Part shown: piece after piece, positions 28,642 through 33,123 of the stretch
Position numbering within the stretch: position 1 is the stretch's first letter
Layout of the letters: each line of letters opens with the position of its first letter
Origin: a virus
Length of the DNA stretch: 33,123 nucleotides
Strand: one strand, 5' to 3'
Virus record (IMG/VR): IMGVR_UViG_3300042869_000062
Location: 1-33,123 of that record
The notes under the pieces: generated by a model
Database searches by the model: none
What the model was told of the DNA's origin: nothing
What the model saw: the letters and a program-made list of their open reading frames with translations, nothing else
Position numbers and translations under genes: made by a program

Positions 28642-29787
28642 ATGAAAGTAGATAAAGTAAAAATCAGCGAGGTAAAGACGAACCCAAAGAACCCACGTCT
28701 AATCAAAGACGATAAGTTTAAGAAGTTAGTTAAGTCTATTCAGGAGTTTCCTCAGATGCTGGAGCTGCGTCCAATAGTAGTAGATGAGAACAACATTGTA
28801 CTGGGTGGCAATATGCGTTTAAAAGCGTGTAAAGAAGCAGGTATGAAAGAAGTTTACATTGTCAAGGCAGAGAACTTAACTGAGCTGCAGAAAGACGAAT
28901 TCATAGTTAAGGACAACGTAGGCTTTGGAGAATGGGATTGGGATATGTTAGCTAACGAATGGGATACCGAAAAACTTGACGAGTGGGGTTTAGACTTGCC
29001 TGTTGATTTAAGCGTAACCGAACTCGAAGCAGAGGAAGATGACTTCAGCGTTCCCGAAGGCGGTATTGAAACTGATATTGTATTAGGAGATTTATTTGAG
29101 ATAGGAGAACACCGTTTACTTTGTGGAGATAGTACGGATAGTGATTTAATAGAAAAACTATTAGATGGTAAAAAAGCCGAATTACTTTTAACTGACCCAC
29201 CTTATGGAATTGACTACGGTGGTATGCTAAAAGGAAAAGGAGATGGAAAAGGAGGAGCTGATAAAAACGGATGGAAATCTTATGATGCACCCGATTGGGA
29301 TAAGTCAAAACCCGAAAATGGAGTATTACAATATCTTTGTGAAATCACGGACAATCAAATAATATGGGGAGGAAACTATTTTACAGATGATTTACCTCCA
29401 ACAATGGGATGGCTTATTTGGGATAAAGGACAAAGAGGATTCAGTTTAGCAGATGGAGAAATGGCGTGGACTTCTTTTAACAATGCATTAAGAATAAAAG
29501 AATATGCAAGAGCAAAAGCAAACCGAGAGGAAAAAAACCATCCAACTCAAAAACCACAAGAAATAATGAATTGGTGTTTTGAATATGCGGATAGACATTC
29601 AAAGAAAGAAATTAAATTAGTATTGGATGCTTATTTAGGTTCAGGTTCTACAATGGTTGCTTCACACCAACTTAAACGCAAGTGCTACGGAATGGAATTA
29701 GACCCGAAGTATTGTCAAGTTATTATTGACCGAATGAAAAAGTTAGACCCGAGTTTGGTTATTAAACGCAACGGAGAAATAATTTGA
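28642..29787 (+). CDS. ParB-like / N6-adenine DNA methyltransferase fusion, 381 aa
   Basis: I chose ATG 28642 (MKVDKVKISEVKTNPKNPRL); the reading frame is open further up but overlaps the previous gene. Residues 1-100 form a ParB/sulfiredoxin-like domain (KLVKSIQEFPQMLELRPIVV, then IVLGGNMRLKACKEAG). The C-terminal enzyme has the catalytic TDPPYG motif and the SAM-binding LDAYLGSGSTMVA, in an order typical of class beta enzymes, with NHPTQKP between. It probably methylates adenine to protect phage DNA. Second methyltransferase of the genome; no restriction partner. Confidence 0.85.
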   Translation: MKVDKVKISEVKTNPKNPRLIKDDKFKKLVKSIQEFPQMLELRPIVVDENNIVLGGNMRLKACKEAGMKEVYIVKAENLTELQKDEFIVKDNVGFGEWDWDMLANEWDTEKLDEWGLDLPVDLSVTELEAEEDDFSVPEGGIETDIVLGDLFEIGEHRLLCGDSTDSDLIEKLLDGKKAELLLTDPPYGIDYGGMLKGKGDGKGGADKNGWKSYDAPDWDKSKPENGVLQYLCEITDNQIIWGGNYFTDDLPPTMGWLIWDKGQRGFSLADGEMAWTSFNNALRIKEYARAKANREEKNHPTQKPQEIMNWCFEYADRHSKKEIKLVLDAYLGSGSTMVASHQLKRKCYGMELDPKYCQVIIDRMKKLDPSLVIKRNGEII

Positions 29788-29801
29788 AATAAATAAGAAG
29801 G

Positions 29802-30134
29802 ATGGCAAACGACGAAAACTTAAAGCCTGCACAAAAAGGCGAGGTAAGAAATCCAAACGGAAGACCGAAAGGCTCACTAAACCGCAGCACAATAGCACGC
29901 AAGTGGCTTGAAGTAAATCAGGCTCTAAAGAACCCATTAACAGGCGAGCAAGAAACTATGAGCCAAGAGGATTTAATGACGTTAGCGTTGATTAAAAAGG
30001 CTCGTGAAGGCGATGTAGCAGCTTACAAGGCATTAATGGACTCAGGCTATGGTGCACCACTTCAGCAAGTAGAACAAACAATAACCGAGTTACCACTATT
30101 CCCTGATGTACAAGAGGACAACGGCAACGAATAA
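29802..30134 (+). CDS. Small terminase-like protein, 110 aa (DUF5681 type)
   Basis: Begins MANDENLKPAQKGEVRNPNG; the stretch NPNGRPKGSLNRSTIARKWL is the DUF5681-type DNA-binding signature found in front of large terminase genes. Later the helical MTLALIKKAREGDVAAYKAL. The gene overlaps the large terminase by 29 nt. It would select the packaging start site on concatemers. The role is from family and position. Confidence 0.75.
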   Translation: MANDENLKPAQKGEVRNPNGRPKGSLNRSTIARKWLEVNQALKNPLTGEQETMSQEDLMTLALIKKAREGDVAAYKALMDSGYGAPLQQVEQTITELPLFPDVQEDNGNE

Positions 30135-31266
30135 AGTACTGGCTTTAAAGAAGCGTATTAAGATTGTTCAAGGTGGCACGTCGGCTTCGAAAACGTATTC
30201 AATCCTTGCGGTGTTAATTGACAAGGCACTACGCAAAGACGGAATAGAAATAAGCATAGTAGCAGAAAGCATACCTCATCTAAGAAGGGGAGCATTAAAA
30301 GACTTCGTTAAAATACTAAAATGGACAAACCGATTTAATGACCAACAGTTAAATAAGTCTTTACTTACATACCATTTTAAAAACGGAAGCGTTGTAGAGT
30401 TCTTCTCTGCAGACGATGCGTCTAAGCTCAGGGGTGCGAGACGTGACATCTTGTACATCAACGAGTGCAACAACGTAACCTTCGAGGCTTACAACGAACT
30501 TTCAATCCGTACAAAGAAAGAGGTATTCTTAGACTTTAACCCTGCCAATGAGTTTTGGGTACACAAGGAACTAAAAGACGAACCTGACACGGATTTCATA
30601 ATCTTAACCTACAAAGATAACGAAGCGTTAGACGAAAGTATTGTCACACAAATAGAAAAGAACCGAGACAAAGCAGTTACGAGTTCTTATTGGGCTAATT
30701 GGTGGAGAGTCTATGGTCTTGGTGAGGTAGGCAGTCTTGAAGGAGTGGTGTTCAATAATTGGAAAGAGATTGATACAATACCAGTTGAGGCAAAACTCAT
30801 CGGAATAGGGCTTGACTTTGGATACACGAATGACCCTACGGCAGCAATTGAGGTGTATAATTGGAACGGAAAACGAATAATAAACGAACTTGCTTACCGG
30901 ACAGGTATGGTCAACTCCGACATCGCAAAGATACTTCCGTCAGGCATCATCATTTACGCTGATTCAAGTGAACCGAAATCAATCGAAGAAATCAGGAGGC
31001 AGGGAAAAACAATCAAAGGAGTAACAAAAGGAGCTGACTCAATCAACTACGGAATTGATGTGATGCAAAGACAAGATTATTTAGTAACCAAATCAAGCAC
31101 GAACCTTATCAAAGAACTTCGCTCATATTGTTGGGATACTGACAAGCAAGGTCAACGTATGAGAAAACCTATTGATCACCTGAATCACGCTATTGACGCA
31201 CTTAGATACCACGAAATGGAAGCACTCGGACTAAAATCAAACTATGGACAATACAACATCCGATGA
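30106..31266 (+). CDS. terL: Terminase large subunit, 386 aa
   Basis: ATPase part: GGTSASKT (residues 23-30) as Walker A, DILYINECNN as Walker B with its catalytic Glu, and LDFNPANEFWVHK further down. Nuclease part: GLDFGYTNDPTAAIE, IIYADSSEPKSIEEIRR and DHLNHAIDALRY hold the three acidic residues of the RNase H-like fold. It pumps DNA into the head through the portal and cuts it. The start at ATG 30106 overlaps the small terminase. Next gene overlaps by 23 nt. Confidence 0.9.
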   Translation: MYKRTTATNKVLALKKRIKIVQGGTSASKTYSILAVLIDKALRKDGIEISIVAESIPHLRRGALKDFVKILKWTNRFNDQQLNKSLLTYHFKNGSVVEFFSADDASKLRGARRDILYINECNNVTFEAYNELSIRTKKEVFLDFNPANEFWVHKELKDEPDTDFIILTYKDNEALDESIVTQIEKNRDKAVTSSYWANWWRVYGLGEVGSLEGVVFNNWKEIDTIPVEAKLIGIGLDFGYTNDPTAAIEVYNWNGKRIINELAYRTGMVNSDIAKILPSGIIIYADSSEPKSIEEIRRQGKTIKGVTKGADSINYGIDVMQRQDYLVTKSSTNLIKELRSYCWDTDKQGQRMRKPIDHLNHAIDALRYHEMEALGLKSNYGQYNIR

Positions 31267-31429
31267 GCTGCCTAAGATGATTAGAGTGGTTGAGCAGTAC
31301 ATTCAAGATACAACTGGTAAGAAAGTCAACATCGTATTCAACGACATCTTCAACGTAAGAAGGCATACTCAGATGTTGGCTCAGGCTTATGCCTATGTGT
31401 TACAAAAAGACGAATCAAAAGTTAAATAA
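31244..31429 (+). CDS. Small protein, 61 aa, unknown
   Basis: Begins MDNTTSDELPKMIRVVEQYI and continues NIVFNDIFNVRRHTQMLAQA. A helical pattern with a short strand. I recall similar short proteins (KxxxVVEQYI...KVNI) after terminase in related phages, but with no role. It overlaps the terminase and ends 2 nt before the chaperone gene. Confidence 0.6.
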   Translation: MDNTTSDELPKMIRVVEQYIQDTTGKKVNIVFNDIFNVRRHTQMLAQAYAYVLQKDESKVK

Positions 31430-31431
31430 AT

Positions 31432-32187
31432 ATGGAAGTACAAATCAACGTACCATCAAATCTAAACGAGATACCACTAAAGCACTATCAGGACTTCTTG
31501 AAAGTGCAGCAGAACTCTACTGACGAAGAATTTGTAGCTCAAAAAATGATTGAGATATTCTGCGGAATCCGATTGAATGAGGTAGCTAAGATAAAGCTCA
31601 CTTCCTTAAACGAATTGATAGTTCACTTCACTCAACTATTTAATCAGACACCTAAATTCACTCCGACTTTTAAGATTGGAGATATTGAGTTTGGTTTTAT
31701 TCCGGAACTTGAAGAGATAACATTCGGTGAGTATGTGGATTTAGATTCTCACTTGCAGAGTTGGGATAACTTCCATAAGGCAATGGCGGTGCTTTACCGT
31801 CCTATCAAAACACGAAAAGGAGAAAAGTACGACATCAAAGACTACGACCCAAACTTAGGCATCCAAGAGCTTATGAAGTTCGCACCATTAGACATCTGCA
31901 TTGCTGCATCGGTTTTTTTTTGGACTTTAGAAAGCGAATTACTGCAGGCTACCCTGAACTATTTGGAGAAGGAGATAACGAAGCAGAAGAACCTATCGCA
32001 GACTTTAGCGAAACAACTCAATTTAGCAAAAGATGGGGATGGTATCAATCACTTTATGCAATCGCTAAAGGAGATATCACTAAGTTCGACGAAATCACCA
32101 AATCAAGACTTACTCGGTGTCTCACCTATCTCACCTTCGAGAAGCAGAAAAACGAAATTGAAAGAAGACAATTTGAAAGACAACTAA
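31432..32187 (+). CDS. Tail assembly chaperone-like protein, zero-frame product, 251 aa
   Basis: Begins MEVQINVPSNLNEIPLKHYQ. Residues 1-163 are shared with the frameshift product. After the T9 run the zero frame continues for 88 residues with LNYLEKEITKQKNLSQTLAK and GDGINHFMQSLKEISL, a helical part that resembles proteins from other Bacteroidota phages as I recall them. Both frames stay open almost to the same end. Placed between terminase and tail genes. A role as the short chaperone (lambda gpG-like) is inferred from the frameshift layout. Confidence 0.65.
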   Translation: MEVQINVPSNLNEIPLKHYQDFLKVQQNSTDEEFVAQKMIEIFCGIRLNEVAKIKLTSLNELIVHFTQLFNQTPKFTPTFKIGDIEFGFIPELEEITFGEYVDLDSHLQSWDNFHKAMAVLYRPIKTRKGEKYDIKDYDPNLGIQELMKFAPLDICIAASVFFWTLESELLQATLNYLEKEITKQKNLSQTLAKQLNLAKDGDGINHFMQSLKEISLSSTKSPNQDLLGVSPISPSRSRKTKLKEDNLKDN

Positions 32188-32195
32188 GACGATGA
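31432..32195 (+). CDS. Frameshift product of the chaperone pair, 254 aa (-1 shift at 31914-31920)
   Basis: The -1 frame is open from 31920 to the TGA at 32193-32195, has no Met codon at all, and is read as LDFRKRITAGYPELFGEGDN, then FSKRWGWYQSLYAIAKGDIT and LTYLTFEKQKNEIERRQFER. The KRWGWYxxLYxxAxGD pattern is typical of a conserved Bacteroidota phage protein. The slip would occur on T TTT TTT (31914-31920), which is in the right phase, so 163 residues are joined to 91. The stop overlaps the next ATG as ATGA, which supports translation to that point. Comparable to lambda gpG-gpGT, but a separate TTG start cannot be excluded. Confidence 0.6.
31913..31921 (+). other. Slippery T9 run for a probable -1 ribosomal frameshift
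   Basis: Nine T in the coding strand, read G GTT TTT TTT TGG. T TTT TTT occupies the zero-frame P and A codons (31915-31920), an ideal slip site. No downstream pseudoknot was worked out by eye. Confidence 0.65.
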
Positions 32196-32842
32196 CAGGA
32201 TTCTATAAAGTATTGGAATTAATTAAATGGCATTTTGATAATGACCCATTAGTCAACACGACTACTGAGGGTGATATCTTTGAAGTGGATTTAAACAAGC
32301 AGACTATCTTTCCGCTTGTACACTTAATGACTAACAACGTATCTTTCGAGACCAACGTAGTGCGTTACAACCTCTCGTTGATTGCTATGGACATCGTTGA
32401 CATCAGCAAGAAAGCTACAACTGACGTTTATGTCGGTAACTCAAACGAGCAAGACGTACTCAACACGCAACTGGCAATCTTAAATCGCTGCTATGACCAA
32501 ATGTTACACGGCAATTTGTGGAATTTAGAGTTCGTGGTTGACGGCAATCCAACGTGTGAACCTTTTACTGAGAGATTTGAGAACTACCTTGCCGGATGGA
32601 CAATGACTTTTGACGTCTTGATCCCTAACGAAATGACAATTTGCGAGAACGACAGCAGCTCTCCATTTTGTGTAAGCGCAACCGTTCAAAACTCTAACTT
32701 AACTTATACTGCTTCAGTTGCAAGCGGTGGCTTGTTAGTTTTACCTGATACTACTTTCAACGTACAAATAGACGGAACACAAGTAGCAACAAATACATTC
32801 GCAACTTTAAGCAATCAAACAATAAACGTTTTATGGCAATAG
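32192..32842 (+). CDS. Tail terminator-like / tail completion protein, 216 aa
   Basis: Begins MTGFYKVLELIKWHFDNDPL and continues with TIFPLVHLMTNNVSFETNVV, RYNLSLIAMDIVDISKKATT and LAGWTMTFDVLIPNEMTICE. The mixed helix-strand core of about 150 residues looks like a tail terminator of the gpU type, a guess from layout. The C-terminal 60 residues form a Thr/Asn-rich strand region that ends TLSNQTINVLWQ; a copy of its last 29 codons begins the window. It is coupled upstream by ATGA and to the fibre gene by a 10-nt overlap. Confidence 0.55.
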   Translation: MTGFYKVLELIKWHFDNDPLVNTTTEGDIFEVDLNKQTIFPLVHLMTNNVSFETNVVRYNLSLIAMDIVDISKKATTDVYVGNSNEQDVLNTQLAILNRCYDQMLHGNLWNLEFVVDGNPTCEPFTERFENYLAGWTMTFDVLIPNEMTICENDSSSPFCVSATVQNSNLTYTASVASGGLLVLPDTTFNVQIDGTQVATNTFATLSNQTINVLWQ

Positions 32843-32866
32843 ATATTAACATACCATCACAAGTAA
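32753..32866. repeat. Terminal direct repeat, right copy
   Basis: Identical to 1-114. See the left copy. Confidence 0.95.
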
Positions 32867-33123
32867 GAACCTTTGCTAATTTAGCCGCATTCCCTGCAAC
32901 GGGAGCGTTAAAAACAATCTACATAGCAGAGGACACTAATAAAACTTATCGTTGGACAGGCAGCGTTTACGTTGAGGTTTCAGCAGCAGGCGCATCAGGC
33001 ATAACAATAGGCACAACAGCTATTGCTTCGGGTACTGTCGGACGTGTGTTATTCGAGGGAACGGGGAATGTAGTAAGCCAATCGGCAAACTTGTTTTGGG
33101 ATGCTACAAACAACCGCTTGGGG
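32833..33123 (+). CDS. Tail fibre, allele B (partial, runs off the window)
   Basis: ATG at 32833 in the same context as the fibre at 81. After the shared first 11 codons the two sequences differ at many third codon positions and some residues: FANLAAFPATGALKTIYIAE against YANLAAFPASGSLKTIYIAE, and GTGNVVSQSANLFWDATNNR against GTGNVLQQSANIFWDDTNVR. The variation is that of a divergent allele or a paralogue, not of sequencing error. Cut at 33123 with no stop in the frame. Confidence 0.85.
   Translation, partial: MAIDINIPSQVRTFANLAAFPATGALKTIYIAEDTNKTYRWTGSVYVEVSAAGASGITIGTTAIASGTVGRVLFEGTGNVVSQSANLFWDATNNRLG

Overview
The window is almost certainly the whole genome, about 32.75 kb, of a tailed phage with a siphovirus-like tail that infects a member of the Bacteroidota, probably a flavobacterium-like host. 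The sequence is A+T-rich, all recognisable genes lie on the + strand, most start and stop codons overlap (ATGA, TAATG), and the gaps carry Bacteroidota-type promoters with a TAnnTTTG -7 box (18410, 18778, 20204, 24493, 27713). Bases 1-114 are repeated exactly at 32753-32866, so the map probably closes into a circle or is circularly permuted. Beyond the repeat the two ends encode different versions of the same tail-fibre gene. I see no integrase, rRNA, tRNA or CRISPR array.

Layout, following the presumed transcription order. (a) 27690-27720 is the best promoter. It is followed by a sigma-like factor (27736), a cysteine-rich conserved protein, a ParB-N6A methyltransferase fusion, small and large terminase, and a tail-chaperone-like pair made through a probable -1 frameshift at a run of nine T (31913-31921). 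(b) Across the join come the tail fibre, an HK97 gp10-like protein, two large tail proteins and a 669-aa tape measure. (c) The head module is an XkdF-type protease, small proteins, a scaffold-like protein, a possible decoration protein, the major capsid protein with its terminator, the tail-tube candidate with its terminator, a portal with a C-terminal extension, a connector and a spike-like protein. (d) The lysis module has small membrane proteins, a holin, an L,D-transpeptidase-like lysin and a one-gene spanin. It ends with a phosphoesterase-like gene at 18409.

(e) The only long gene-free stretch, 18410-18808, holds a promoter, a terminator, inverted repeats and direct repeats, and separates the late genes from the early genes. 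(f) The early region 18809-27671 carries small unknown genes, a protein with a DnaA domain IV-like HTH, a structured leader (20211-20306), a winged-helix replication protein, a DnaB-type ATPase, a C5-cytosine methyltransferase, NinG, an ERF annealing protein with a YqaJ-like exonuclease, a MazG-like protein, a small protein with an SSB-like tail (DDDLPF), and a small HTH protein just before the late promoter.

The observations most worth a second look are these: two 3'-end elements (11812-11854 and 18421-18459) that share an 11-nt sequence before a terminator hairpin and are each complementary over 13 nt to the start-codon region of the ERF gene; the structured leader before the replication genes; the frameshifted, dual-coded chaperone pair; the two fibre alleles at the ends; paired 13-bp repeats around the late promoter; and the unusual gene order, with the portal downstream of capsid and tail tube. 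Functions were assigned from motifs and memory of families; no database search was run.
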